Shown: piece by piece, positions 25,553 through 34,406 of the stretch
Layout: the number at the start of each line of letters is the position of its first letter
Position numbering within the stretch: position 1 is the first letter of the stretch
Source: Bradyrhizobium sp. WSM3983
GTDB taxonomy: Bacteria > Pseudomonadota > Alphaproteobacteria > Rhizobiales > Xanthobacteraceae
Assembly (NCBI RefSeq): GCF_000473045.1
Contig: NZ_AXAY01000028.1
Coordinates: forward strand, 62,001 to 126,000
Direction of reading: 5' to 3'
Length of the DNA: 64,000 nucleotides
Position numbers and translations under genes: made by a program
Notes under the pieces: model-generated
What the model was told of the DNA's origin: nothing
The model's input: the letters and a program-made list of their open reading frames with translations, nothing else
Databases searched by the model: none

Positions 25553-26047
25553 TCAGGGCGCTTTTGCGGCGGGTACCCCCAGGAAGGAATCATACAATAG
25601 GGCCGCCACCCCAGCAACGATGGCCACATCCGCCAGGTTGAACACGTACCAATTATAGGTATTTCCGCCGATTTCGATGTGGAACAGGGCGAAATCGACC
25701 ACCGCGCCATAGGCCAGGCGGTCGATGCCATTGCCGATGGCGCCGCCGATGATCAGCCCCAGGGCCACGGTGGCGAGCCGGGTCTGTGACCGCGCCATCC
25801 AGATCGCGAGCGCGATCACCGCGACGATCTTCACCGCCATCAGCGCGAGCTGCGCGGCCTGACCGTCGTTCTGGAGCCAGCCGAAGCTGATCCCGATGTT
25901 CCAGGCCAGCACCAGGTCGAAGAACGGCATCACCTTCACCACGCCGCGACGGGCGAGGTCGAATCCATTCAGCAGCCAGAGCTTTGAGGCCTGGTCGGCC
26001 ACAAGCGTGACCATTGCCGCGAGGATGCCGGCGCGGAGCGGGCTCAT
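25553..26047 (-). CDS. lspA: Lipoprotein signal peptidase (signal peptidase II)
   Basis: A 164-residue inner-membrane aspartyl protease that cleaves prolipoproteins before the lipidated cysteine. Four hydrophobic helices are visible. The catalytic aspartates lie in GNGIDRLAYGAVVDF and FNLADVAI. VADQASKLW and AWNIGISFG are family hallmarks. It starts 9 bases after the ileS stop, as in many proteobacteria. Confidence 0.97.
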   Translation of the reverse strand: MSPLRAGILAAMVTLVADQASKLWLLNGFDLARRGVVKVMPFFDLVLAWNIGISFGWLQNDGQAAQLALMAVKIVAVIALAIWMARSQTRLATVALGLIIGGAIGNGIDRLAYGAVVDFALFHIEIGGNTYNWYVFNLADVAIVAGVAALLYDSFLGVPAAKAP

Positions 26048-26056
26048 GGCCGGGGA

Positions 26057-29000
26057 TCAGACACTCACGCCCAACGTCTTCCATTCGCGCAGCGCCTGGG
26101 CGTCGCGCGGGGTGACGTCGGGGTATTCAGCGTCTTCGCCGACCGTCGGCGAGATCTTCCAGGAGCGGGCGCATTTGGTGCCAACGGCCTTCTCGACGAT
26201 GACGGCGACGCCGGGCACGGCATCGAGACGGAATGCGGACGCCGGCGCCTCGCCCTCACGCACCTCGTAGTTCGAGGTGATGCAGATCTCGGCGAGATCG
26301 GTGTCGAACAGCGTCGCCAGCATGTCGCGGTCGGCGACATAGATCACCGGCGAGGCCTCCAGCGACGAGCCAATGTTCTTGGCGGCGCGTTCGAGTTCGA
26401 GCGCGCCGGTGACGACGCGGCGGACGTTGCGGATGGTTTCCCATTTCGCGGCGAGCTTGTCGTCGCGGAACTGCTCGAGACTTTCCGGGAACAGCGTCAG
26501 ATGCACCGACGGCTCGGCATCGGGCTTGTACATGCGCCAGCCTTCTTCCGCGGTGAAGCTCAGCACCGGCGCCAGCCATTTCAGGATCGATTTGCACAAC
26601 AGGTCGATCGTGGTCAGCGCCGCCTTGCGCGTCAGCGAGGACGGCGGATCGCAATAGAGCGTATCCTTGCGGATATCGAAATAGAATGCGGAGAGCTCGC
26701 TGTTCAGGAAGGCGGATAGCGTGGCGACCACGCTCTTGAAATCGAACGTCTCATAGGCCTTGCGGACCAATTCGGCGCGGAGCGCGAGCTCATGCAGCAT
26801 CAGCCGCTCGAGCTCGGGCATCTCGGCGGGCGCGACCGCGTCGGCCGGCTTGTAGTGATGCAGCGTGCCGAGCATCCAGCGCACGGTGTTGCGCAGCTTG
26901 CGGTAGGTCTCGACCGTGTTCTTCAGGATCTCGGGGCCGATGCGCTGGTCGTCGGTGTAATCGCAGGACGCGACCCAGAGCCGCAGGATGTCGGCGCCGG
27001 ATTCCTTGATGACGGCCTGCGGCTCGATGGTGTTGCCGAGCGACTTCGACATCTTGCGGCCGTCCTCGGCCTGGGTGAAGCCGTGGGTCAGCACGATATC
27101 GTAGGGCGCGCGGCCCCGCGTGCCGCAACTCTCCAGCAGCGAGGAGTGGAACCAGCCCCGATGCTGATCCGAGCCTTCCAAGTACATCACCGTATCGGCG
27201 CCGCCGTCGACCTTGCGCTTGATGCCGGCAAGGCCGGGGAATTGCACAGGATCTTCGAGCACGAAGGCGTGCGTCGAGCCGGAATCGAACCAGACGTCGA
27301 GAATGTCGTCGACCTTCTGCCAGTCCTCGCTGGCACGCGGTCCCAGGAAGCGCTCGCGCGCGCCCAGAGCGTACCAGGCATCCGCACCTTCCTTTGCGAA
27401 GGCGTCGCCGATGCGGGTGTTGACGGCCTCGTCCTGAAGGACCTCGGCCGAGCCGTCGCCCTTCTCGCGGACGAACACGGCGATCGGCACGCCCCAGGCG
27501 CGCTGGCGCGAGATCACCCAGTCGGGGCGGGCCTCGATCATGCCGTTGATGCGGTTCTCGCCGGAGGGCGGCACCCATTGCGTCACCGAGATCGCGTGCA
27601 GCGCACGGGCGCGCAGCGTGTCGCCGGACTTGGTCTTGCCATCGGTCGCGATGTCCGTAGCCCCGGGCTTGCCCGGGGCGTCCACGATAGGCTTGTCCAT
27701 CGCGATGAACCATTGCGGCGTGTTGCGGAAGATCACCGGCTTCTTGGAGCGCCAGGAGTGCGGATATTGGTGCTTGAGCCGGCCGCGCGCGAGCAGCATG
27801 CCCTTCTCGACGAGCGCCTTGATCACGGCCTCGTTGGCATCGCCCTTCTCGCCCTTGTCGTTGATGACGCGCTTGCCGGTGAAGCCCGGTGCCTGGTCGG
27901 TATAGGCGCCGTTCTCGTCGACAGTGTAGGGGATCGCGCTGTTGATGCCGCGGGCATCGAGCTCGCGGGTATTCGCCATCCAGGCGTCGAAGTCTTCGCG
28001 GCCGTGGCTCGGCGCGGTGTGCACGAAGCCGGTGCCGGTGTCGTCGGTGACGTGGTCGCCGGACAACAGCGGCACGATGAATTCGTAGCCGCCGGCGAGC
28101 CCCTTGAGCGGATGGGCGCATTCGATCGCGTCCATGGTGTCGCCGGGGATATCGCGGACCTTCTCGAAAGCGGTCACGCGCGCCTGCTTGAACACTTCTT
28201 CGGCAAGAGCGTCCGCAAGGATCAGGCGATCGCCGGTCTTGGCCCAATTGTCCGTGGGCGCGTCCGTCACCTTGTAGAGGCCATAGGCGATCTTCGGCGA
28301 GAACGAGATGGCGCGGTTGCCGGGCAGCGTCCAGGGCGTGGTGGTCCAGATCACGACACTTGCCGACGCCAGCGCGCCATGCGCGGGCGAGGTAACCGGG
28401 AATTTCACCCAGACCATGTCGGAGGTGTAGTCCTCGTACTCGACCTCGGCCTCTGCCAGCGCGGTCTTCTCGACCACGCTCCACATCACTGGCTTTGAGC
28501 CGCGATAGAGCGTGCCGTTGGCAGCGAACTTCATCAGCTCGCGCGCGATCTGGGCTTCGGCCGGATAATTCATGGTGGCGTAGGGATGAGCCCAGTCACC
28601 GATCACGCCGAGTCGCTTGAACTCCTCGCGCTGCACGTTGAGCCAATGCGTGGCGTAGGCGCGGCACTCTTTCCGGAAATCGATCATCGCGGCGCTGTCG
28701 CGGAAGTCGGGCTTCTGCTTGCCCTTCTTGCGATAGTGCTCTTCCTCGACCTTCCACTCGATCGGCAGGCCGTGGCAGTCCCAGCCCGGCACATAGTTGG
28801 AATCGAAGCCGAGCATCTGCTGGCTCTTGGTGACGAGATCCTTGAGGATCTTGTTCAGCGCCGTGCCAATGTGGATGTTGCCGTTGGCATAGGGCGGGCC
28901 ATCATGCAGCACGAATTTGGCGCGGCCCTTCGCAGCTTGGCGCAGCTTCTCGTAGAGGCCGATCTCGTACCAGCGCTTGAGGATCTCCGGCTCGCGCTGC

Positions 29001-29101
29001 GGCAGGCCGGCGCGCATCGGGAATTCAGTCTGCGGCAGGAACAGGGTTTTCGAATAGTCTTTGACTTCAGACTTTTGGGACTTTTGCGGCTTTTCGGACA
29101 T
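26057..29101 (-). CDS. ileS: Isoleucyl-tRNA synthetase
   Basis: A 1014-residue class I synthetase. It starts at 29101 (MSEKPQKSQKSEVKDYSKTL); the longer frame to 29167 is rejected. The HIGH-type signature is PYANGNIHIGTALNK, the editing domain has TTPWTLPGNRAI, and KMSKS is at about 683-687 (GRKMSKSLGN). The C-terminal zinc-finger region is reduced to KCARSWK, as usual in this group. lspA follows; ribF, usually next door upstream, is separated here by a toxin-antitoxin pair. Confidence 0.98.
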   Translation of the reverse strand: MSEKPQKSQKSEVKDYSKTLFLPQTEFPMRAGLPQREPEILKRWYEIGLYEKLRQAAKGRAKFVLHDGPPYANGNIHIGTALNKILKDLVTKSQQMLGFDSNYVPGWDCHGLPIEWKVEEEHYRKKGKQKPDFRDSAAMIDFRKECRAYATHWLNVQREEFKRLGVIGDWAHPYATMNYPAEAQIARELMKFAANGTLYRGSKPVMWSVVEKTALAEAEVEYEDYTSDMVWVKFPVTSPAHGALASASVVIWTTTPWTLPGNRAISFSPKIAYGLYKVTDAPTDNWAKTGDRLILADALAEEVFKQARVTAFEKVRDIPGDTMDAIECAHPLKGLAGGYEFIVPLLSGDHVTDDTGTGFVHTAPSHGREDFDAWMANTRELDARGINSAIPYTVDENGAYTDQAPGFTGKRVINDKGEKGDANEAVIKALVEKGMLLARGRLKHQYPHSWRSKKPVIFRNTPQWFIAMDKPIVDAPGKPGATDIATDGKTKSGDTLRARALHAISVTQWVPPSGENRINGMIEARPDWVISRQRAWGVPIAVFVREKGDGSAEVLQDEAVNTRIGDAFAKEGADAWYALGARERFLGPRASEDWQKVDDILDVWFDSGSTHAFVLEDPVQFPGLAGIKRKVDGGADTVMYLEGSDQHRGWFHSSLLESCGTRGRAPYDIVLTHGFTQAEDGRKMSKSLGNTIEPQAVIKESGADILRLWVASCDYTDDQRIGPEILKNTVETYRKLRNTVRWMLGTLHHYKPADAVAPAEMPELERLMLHELALRAELVRKAYETFDFKSVVATLSAFLNSELSAFYFDIRKDTLYCDPPSSLTRKAALTTIDLLCKSILKWLAPVLSFTAEEGWRMYKPDAEPSVHLTLFPESLEQFRDDKLAAKWETIRNVRRVVTGALELERAAKNIGSSLEASPVIYVADRDMLATLFDTDLAEICITSNYEVREGEAPASAFRLDAVPGVAVIVEKAVGTKCARSWKISPTVGEDAEYPDVTPRDAQALREWKTLGVSV

Positions 29102-29315
29102 GAGGCTGACTGGCTCGGAATGGCGCGGGAACCGATGGCGATGCGGAATCGCGGGGTGAAACGACAAAATCCCGGTCTTGCGCCGAGCCGAAGGCTCAGG
29201 CGGAAGCCGGGCCGCTAATCCCTATGATGCGCCGCGCAAACATGGGCTCTCCATAGCAGGGGGCCAAGGGAAGCGCAAAGGGGCGAACGGCCCAATCCTG
29301 TCGGTGAGGACGCTA

Positions 29316-29343
29316 TTGCGGAATTCTACTGCAGAACTAATGT
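29316..29343 (+). promoter_or_regulatory. Candidate promoter of the toxin-antitoxin pair
   Basis: TTGCGG (29316-29321) and TAATGT (29338-29343) are spaced by 16 bases and resemble sigma-70 boxes. A small inverted repeat TTCT-N5-AGAA (29324-29336) lies in the spacer and could be an autorepressor site. The surrounding DNA is more AT-rich than the average here. Pattern only. Confidence 0.35.
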
Positions 29344-29366
29344 ATTGATTAACGGAGACTAATTCC

Positions 29367-29765
29367 ATGAACGCAGAGCCGCTTGCCGAAGTGTTCGAGG
29401 AGCTCAAGCAGCTTCGCCGGCTTGGTGGAAGGCGAGATGCCCACGCACATCCAGGGATTACGTCCTCCCTTGAGGACGCTTACGCCCTGTTGGTCAAGGC
29501 TGGCCAGAATGATACCGCGGAACTAATCCGCCGGGTGATAGACGGCCTTTCTCCGCTGGAAAAATCCGGGTCGCTGGTCAGAATTTTAGAGATCAGGACG
29601 CTAGCCAACCGCGTCTTTGGTGACATGGCAAAAGCAGCGGCTTGGCTTGATCGACCAAATCGATCCCTATCAGGCCAGAAGCCGGTAGATCTGCTGCAAG
29701 ACGAACTCGGCGCGGCTGTCGTCCGCGAGTTGCTAGAACAGATCGATCACGGAATTTTTGCCTGA
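29367..29765 (+). CDS. Antitoxin with Xre/MbcA/ParS toxin-binding domain
   Basis: A 132-residue protein placed directly before a RES toxin gene. The second half has the DUF2384 (MbcA/ParS/Xre antitoxin C-terminal) pattern: ILEIRTLANRVFGDMAKAAAWLDRPNRSL, then GQKPVDLLQDELGAAVVRELLEQIDHGIFA. The N-terminal half is helical and may bind DNA. Family antitoxins block the NAD-degrading toxin and repress the operon. Confidence 0.88.
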   Translation: MNAEPLAEVFEELKQLRRLGGRRDAHAHPGITSSLEDAYALLVKAGQNDTAELIRRVIDGLSPLEKSGSLVRILEIRTLANRVFGDMAKAAAWLDRPNRSLSGQKPVDLLQDELGAAVVRELLEQIDHGIFA

Positions 29766-29774
29766 GTCCGCAAG

Positions 29775-30215
29775 ATGAAGCTCTGGCGGATTTCGAACTA
29801 TGCCGATCTCTCCGGGGCTGGCGGGCTGAAAGCCGCCGGCAGATGGCATTCGCAGGGCAGGCGGATCGTCTACTTAGCGGATCATCCGTCGAGCGCATTG
29901 CTGGAAATGCTGGTCCACATGGACCGCGATCTCGTTCCTCCGACCTACCAGTTGCTGCGAATCGCGATTCCCGACGATATTGTCGTTGAGGTCGTCGGGC
30001 CGGAATTGCCTCCGGATTGGCGGACCCAGACGATGGTCAGCCGTGAGATTGGAGATCGATGGCTCGACCGATCGACAAGTGCACTTTTACAGGTGACCTC
30101 TGCGATAAGCGTTGAAGGGGCGAACTTTCTCCTGAACCCTGCACACCCACACGCAGCGCGCGCTAGCGTGGCCGAGGTGATCCGAGCTCCCTTCGATCCA
30201 CGGCTGCTCGGTTAG
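29775..30215 (+). CDS. RES-domain toxin (NAD+ phosphorylase/hydrolase type)
   Basis: A 146-residue RES protein named for conserved Arg, Glu and Ser. Visible are KLWRISNYADLSG, GRWHSQGRRIVYLADH, SALLEMLVHMD and the late SVEGANFLLNPAHPHA segment. Characterised RES toxins deplete NAD+. The gene starts 9 bases after the antitoxin and stops 10 bases short of the convergent ribF stop. It is a complete, apparently intact module. Confidence 0.92.
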   Translation: MKLWRISNYADLSGAGGLKAAGRWHSQGRRIVYLADHPSSALLEMLVHMDRDLVPPTYQLLRIAIPDDIVVEVVGPELPPDWRTQTMVSREIGDRWLDRSTSALLQVTSAISVEGANFLLNPAHPHAARASVAEVIRAPFDPRLLG

Positions 30216-30225
30216 CGAGACTTGA

Positions 30226-31197
30226 TCAATCCACGACCCCGAGCCGCGGAAACGCGTCCGGGGCGGCGGCCAGCATGGCGCGGGCGCGGGCGGAATCGTC
30301 GTCCATCTGGCGGATCAGGGCTTCGACACTGTCGAATTTCATCTCGTCGCGGATGAAGCCGACGAAGGCGCAATCCAGCGCCTGCCCGTAAAGGTCTCCC
30401 TTGAAGTCGAACAGGAAGATTTCGAGCAGCGGCGCGCCATTATCAAAGGTCGGCCGACGGCCGAAGCTCGCCACGCCGTTCAGACGCTCAGGCCCGCGGC
30501 CGACCCGCACGGCGTAGATGCCGTGCTTCAGGCCGCAATTGGCATCGAGCCGGATGTTGGCGGTGGGATAGCCGAGGTCGCGGCCGCGCTTCTCGCCGTG
30601 GATGACCTCGCCGTTGATGAACCAGGGCGCGCCCAGCATGGTGGTGGCCTCTTCGACCTGCCCCTCGGCAAGTGCGATCCGGATCGCGCTGGAGGAGACC
30701 GGCCGCTCGTCGATATCGACATGCGGCTGCACGTCGATCTCGATGCCGAGCCGGGGCGCTTCGTTGGCCAGCAGGCTCGGAGAGCCGACGCGTCCTTTGC
30801 CGAAATGGAAGTCGTAGCCGACCGCGATTCCTTTGACGCCGAGGCGTCCGATCAGCTCATGGTGAATGAAATCTTGCGCGCTGGTGCCGGCGCGGGCCTT
30901 GTCGAAGGTCATGACCACGGCGCCGGCAAGCCCCGTCCCCGCCAGAAGCCGCAGCTTGGCCGGCTCGTCCGTCAGGCGAAATTGCGGGGTGTTGGGGCTG
31001 AAAAACCGGCGCGGATGTGGCTCGAAGGTCAGCGCCAGCGCAGGGCGGCCATGCGCCCGACCCATTTCCAGGGCTGCGGCAATGACGGCCCGGTGTCCGA
31101 GATGGACCCCGTCGAAATTGCCCATGGCGACCACCGCCCCCTTCAGGATCGCAGAATCCGGCGTGGTATCGCGGATAACGGTAAATTGCGGGGCCAT
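30226..31197 (-). CDS. ribF: Bifunctional riboflavin kinase / FAD synthetase
   Basis: A 323-residue enzyme that makes FMN and then FAD. The N-terminal adenylyltransferase domain has MGNFDGVHLGHRAVI (nucleotidyltransferase HxGH) and SSSAIRIALAEG. The C-terminal kinase domain has GRDLGYPTANIRLD and HGIYAVRVG. In many proteobacteria ribF runs directly into ileS; here a plus-strand toxin-antitoxin pair intervenes. Confidence 0.97.
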   Translation of the reverse strand: MAPQFTVIRDTTPDSAILKGAVVAMGNFDGVHLGHRAVIAAALEMGRAHGRPALALTFEPHPRRFFSPNTPQFRLTDEPAKLRLLAGTGLAGAVVMTFDKARAGTSAQDFIHHELIGRLGVKGIAVGYDFHFGKGRVGSPSLLANEAPRLGIEIDVQPHVDIDERPVSSSAIRIALAEGQVEEATTMLGAPWFINGEVIHGEKRGRDLGYPTANIRLDANCGLKHGIYAVRVGRGPERLNGVASFGRRPTFDNGAPLLEIFLFDFKGDLYGQALDCAFVGFIRDEMKFDSVEALIRQMDDDSARARAMLAAAPDAFPRLGVVD

Positions 31198-31425
31198 CAG
31201 GGGAATTCTCGAGCCGGCGGGACCGGCTGCGACCGTGGCGTGACCCGGCCGATGAAGTCAAGCGGGAGGGGCGGCCGCGTTGAACGCCGATTTCAATTCA
31301 TCGGGGGCGGGCCCAGTTAACGCGCTGTTTAACGCCTTGGTGCTAGTCCTTGAAACGTGGAACCGCGGGCTCCGGCCTGCAGGTCCGGTCGTAATATTTC
31401 CTGGGTTTGCGTTGGGGGAGTCGAG

Positions 31426-31821
31426 ATGGCGGTTGATTTGTCGATGTCGGTTCTGGTGGTCGACGACTACAGCACCATGATCCGTATCATCAGGAATCTC
31501 CTGAAGCAGCTTGGCTTCGAGAATATCGATGATGCCAGCGATGGTTCGGCGGCGCTGAACAAGATGCGCGGCAAGAAGTACGGGCTCGTGATTTCCGACT
31601 GGAACATGGAGCCGATGACGGGTTACGACCTGCTCCGCGAAGTGCGCGCAGATCCCAACCTCGCCACCACGCCCTTCATCATGATCACGGCGGAATCGAA
31701 GACCGAGAACGTGATTGCGGCCAAGAAGGCCGGCGTGAACAACTACATCGTCAAGCCGTTCAACGCGGCGACGTTGAAGACCAAGATCGAGGCGGTCTTC
31801 CCGGACATGGCGAGCGCGTAA
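31426..31821 (+). CDS. CheY-like response regulator
   Basis: A 131-residue single receiver domain. Key residues: Asp13-Asp14 acid pair (VLVVDDYSTM), phospho-acceptor Asp58 (VISDWNMEP), Thr88 (IMITAES) and Lys110 (IVKPF). It most resembles CheY proteins that bind the flagellar switch. No chemotaxis genes lie nearby. GGGGGAG precedes ATG 31426, so the longer frame from 31357 is rejected. A terminator follows. Confidence 0.93.
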   Translation: MAVDLSMSVLVVDDYSTMIRIIRNLLKQLGFENIDDASDGSAALNKMRGKKYGLVISDWNMEPMTGYDLLREVRADPNLATTPFIMITAESKTENVIAAKKAGVNNYIVKPFNAATLKTKIEAVFPDMASA

Positions 31822-31852
31822 GCCGCGCTTCGAAACCATCAGCTGAATTTGG

Positions 31853-31879
31853 AAAGCCCGGGCGCTCGTCCCGGGCTTT
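31853..31879. terminator. Intrinsic terminator
   Basis: A perfect 10-bp stem AAAGCCCGGG / CCCGGGCTTT with a seven-base loop lies between the CheY-like gene and the convergent HAD hydrolase. It is symmetrical enough to work in both directions, with short T-runs only. Confidence 0.8.
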
Positions 31880-31908
31880 CTGCGTTGGAGGCGATGATGG
31901 CTAGGCCG

Positions 31909-32763
31909 TCACCACTTCAATTCGCGCATCAGCGCCTTCGGTGGGTGGCCGAACAATTCCGTCACTGACTTGGGATCGAGCTGGTCGAGACCTTCGAACT
32001 CCTCGGCATGAATGCCGCGGGTGACGAACAGGCAGTCGATGCCGAATTCGCGCGCGCCGGTCAGGTCGGTGCGGACGGAATCGCCGATCGCCAGCACCTT
32101 TTTCCGGTCGATCGGGTGGCCCTGGCGTTCGCCGGCGAGCGCCATCGCGCGCTCGTAGATCGGCCGGTGGGGCTTGCCGTAGAAGATCACCTCGCCGCCA
32201 AGCTCGCGATAGAGCTCGGCAATCGCGCCGGCGCAGTAGATCAGCCGGTCGCCGCGCTCGACCACGATGTCGGGGTTGGCGCAGACCAGCGTCAGCTTGC
32301 GCTCGCGCGCCTTCAGCATCATGCCGCGATAGTCTTCTGCGGTCTCGGTCTCGTCGTCAAAGAGACCGGTGCAGACGATGTAGTCGGCCTCTTCCAGCGG
32401 GGCGGTCGTCGCATCGAGGCCGCGATAGATCGAGTTGTCGCGCTCGGGGCCGAGCCAAAACATCTTGCGGCCGGGATGCTCAGCGACATAGAGCCGCGTC
32501 AAATCGCCCGAGGAGACGATCGCGTCATAGGTCTCGTCGGCGACGCCGAGCTTGCGTAGCTGCCGCTGCACGGAGGCGGCGGGGCGCGGCGCATTGGTGA
32601 TCAGGATCACCGTACCGCCGCGGCTGCGATAGGTGTGCAGCGCCTCGCAGGCCTCGGGGAAGGATTCCAGTCCGTTATGGACCACGCCCCAGATGTCGCT
32701 GAGCACGACGTCGACCCCGCCCACGAGTTCGCGCAGGCTTTGGGCGAAATGCAGTGTGGTCAT
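31909..32763 (-). CDS. HAD-superfamily hydrolase, class IIA (TIGR01459-like)
   Basis: A 284-residue NagD-like HAD protein. Motif I is LSDIWGVVHNG, with the nucleophile Asp but Trp two residues on where most HADs have the second Asp; this is usual in the TIGR01459 group. Motif II is LITNAPRP, and motifs III/IV lie in YGKPHRPIYERA and AIGDSVRTDLTGA. It probably dephosphorylates a small metabolite. Its start is 15 bases after the EAL protein stop, so co-transcription is likely. Confidence 0.88.
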   Translation of the reverse strand: MTTLHFAQSLRELVGGVDVVLSDIWGVVHNGLESFPEACEALHTYRSRGGTVILITNAPRPAASVQRQLRKLGVADETYDAIVSSGDLTRLYVAEHPGRKMFWLGPERDNSIYRGLDATTAPLEEADYIVCTGLFDDETETAEDYRGMMLKARERKLTLVCANPDIVVERGDRLIYCAGAIAELYRELGGEVIFYGKPHRPIYERAMALAGERQGHPIDRKKVLAIGDSVRTDLTGAREFGIDCLFVTRGIHAEEFEGLDQLDPKSVTELFGHPPKALMRELKW

Positions 32764-32778
32764 GATGCGTGCGGCCGA

Positions 32779-34254
32779 TCAGATGCGGCGTGCCAGCGCC
32801 GCGTTGCCGGTGATGCGCGATGACGGCGTGGCAGGCGCCGCGCCTGGGCTGGGTGTACCGGAGCCATTGGATCCCTGAATGTCCTGCGCCGGGTTCGACG
32901 CGGCCCCGCCGGTAGCAGATGCCCCCTCGGGCCGCAATGGCCGGGGCGGCGCGAACAAAAAGCCCTGGCCGAACCGCACGTCATAGTCGAGCAAGTCGAC
33001 GACCGCGCGCTCGCCCTCGATCCGTTCCGCGATCAGGTCGATACCGAAGCGGCCGAGCAGGTCGGACAGGTCGGAGGCGTGAATGTCAGAGGTAGACGCC
33101 TGCTTGGGGTCGAGCAGGAGCGAGGCCGGCACCTTGATGAAGCGCACGCCGCGGTCGGCGAGCTCGCGCGGCTCGATCCGCAAGTCCGTGACGTGGTCGA
33201 TCGAGAAGCGGAAGCCGCGCTGCGCGAGTGCGGCGAGATTCTCAGTCTCGGCCGGCCCGAGGCCGCGGAAGGTCGACTGCTTGAACTCCAGCACCAGCGA
33301 CGGCGCCAGGGCCCGGTTGGCCTCGAGGAAATCGAGGCACTGCGCGAAGGTGGTGGAATCGCCGAGCGTCGAGGCCGCGACGTTGCAGAACACGCCGACA
33401 TCCTTGTTGCGCACCATCAGGCGGCGCAACACCTGGACACAGCGCAGCAACACCATGTTGTCGATGCGTCCGATCAGCCCGGAGGCCTCGGCGATGCTGA
33501 TGAACTCTTCCGCGGCAATCAGCTGGTCGCGCTCGTCGCGGACCCGCGTCACCGCCTCGTAGAAGCGGACCTTGCGCTGCGGCAGAGTCACCATCGGCTG
33601 GAGGAAGATGTCGATGCGGTTCTCGTCGATGGCGTTGCGCAGCGTCGCCAGCATCTGGGTCTGGTTGCGGCCGTTGGCCGCCTGAACGGCATTGGCGGTC
33701 TGGGTCTGGACTGTGGGCGACATCGGCCGCGGCGGCGGTACGGGAAGCGGCGGTGGAGCGGCCGGTCGCTCCTCGAAGGGCGCAATCAGGTCGATCGGCG
33801 CTTCCGGCTCCAGCCTGGCGACCGGAGCGGGGGCGGACGCCGGCGCATGACCGGCCAGCAGGTCCTCATGGGTCGACACAGTGGCGGCAAGCTGCCTGAC
33901 CAGTCCGCCGAGCTCGTTGATCTCGCCGACCACCGACTGGACACGATCGGAATTGGTCGAATTGGACGAGGCGACACGGCCCTCGATCGCGGCGAGCCGG
34001 CGCCCGAACTCGGCTACCTGGCGGGCGAGGTCGGCGGTGCCGCGCGAGAGGTCGGCGATCTGGCCGCCGACGTCGCTGCGGTCACGCAGCCGCATCGAGA
34101 CCGCGTTGTAGAGGATCAGGAAGGTCAGCGCGGTGAGCGCCACGATCGCGGATTCGGTTCCGCTGATGCCGGCGACCGCATAGAGCACGAGCCCGAGCGA
34201 GGCCGCGACCAGAACCATGCAGATGGCGATGAAGACCGTTGAAATGCGAATCAT
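32779..34254 (-). CDS. Membrane protein with degenerate EAL domain
   Basis: A 491-residue protein. Two N-terminal helices (about 5-30 and 36-52) are followed by a likely coiled coil (about 60-130), a Pro-rich linker and an EAL-type domain at about 200-430. The signature is FYEAVTRVR rather than EAL, and the DDFGTG loop is replaced by SIDHVTDL, while CNVAAS, LVLEFKQ and ERIE positions remain. The missing catalytic acidic pair makes cyclic di-GMP hydrolysis unlikely. A cyclic di-GMP sensor or scaffold is more probable. Confidence 0.85.
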   Translation of the reverse strand: MIRISTVFIAICMVLVAASLGLVLYAVAGISGTESAIVALTALTFLILYNAVSMRLRDRSDVGGQIADLSRGTADLARQVAEFGRRLAAIEGRVASSNSTNSDRVQSVVGEINELGGLVRQLAATVSTHEDLLAGHAPASAPAPVARLEPEAPIDLIAPFEERPAAPPPLPVPPPRPMSPTVQTQTANAVQAANGRNQTQMLATLRNAIDENRIDIFLQPMVTLPQRKVRFYEAVTRVRDERDQLIAAEEFISIAEASGLIGRIDNMVLLRCVQVLRRLMVRNKDVGVFCNVAASTLGDSTTFAQCLDFLEANRALAPSLVLEFKQSTFRGLGPAETENLAALAQRGFRFSIDHVTDLRIEPRELADRGVRFIKVPASLLLDPKQASTSDIHASDLSDLLGRFGIDLIAERIEGERAVVDLLDYDVRFGQGFLFAPPRPLRPEGASATGGAASNPAQDIQGSNGSGTPSPGAAPATPSSRITGNAALARRI

Positions 34255-34406
34255 GCCGCGCGTTACGCCTCAAGAGCTGGCTGCCTCACCCGGGAAAACA
34301 CGGGCCGCAATTCGGACCCGTCACGCCTCATGCTCCCCAAGCATGCATGACGTTAACATCATTGTTGATTCGAGGGGATAGCGACCGCAGGTGCGAGTGG
34401 AGGCTG

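Noticed and set aside
26792..28498. A 568-codon plus-strand open frame
   Set aside because: It lies wholly antisense to ileS, has no family features and is Arg/His/Gly-rich as expected of a shadow frame in GC-rich DNA.
31317..31332. TTAA pair upstream of the CheY-like gene, resembling a CtrA box
   Set aside because: Spacing is eight bases, not seven, so it does not meet the motif.
33079..34242. A 387-codon plus-strand open frame
   Set aside because: Antisense shadow of the EAL-domain gene; composition is not protein-like.
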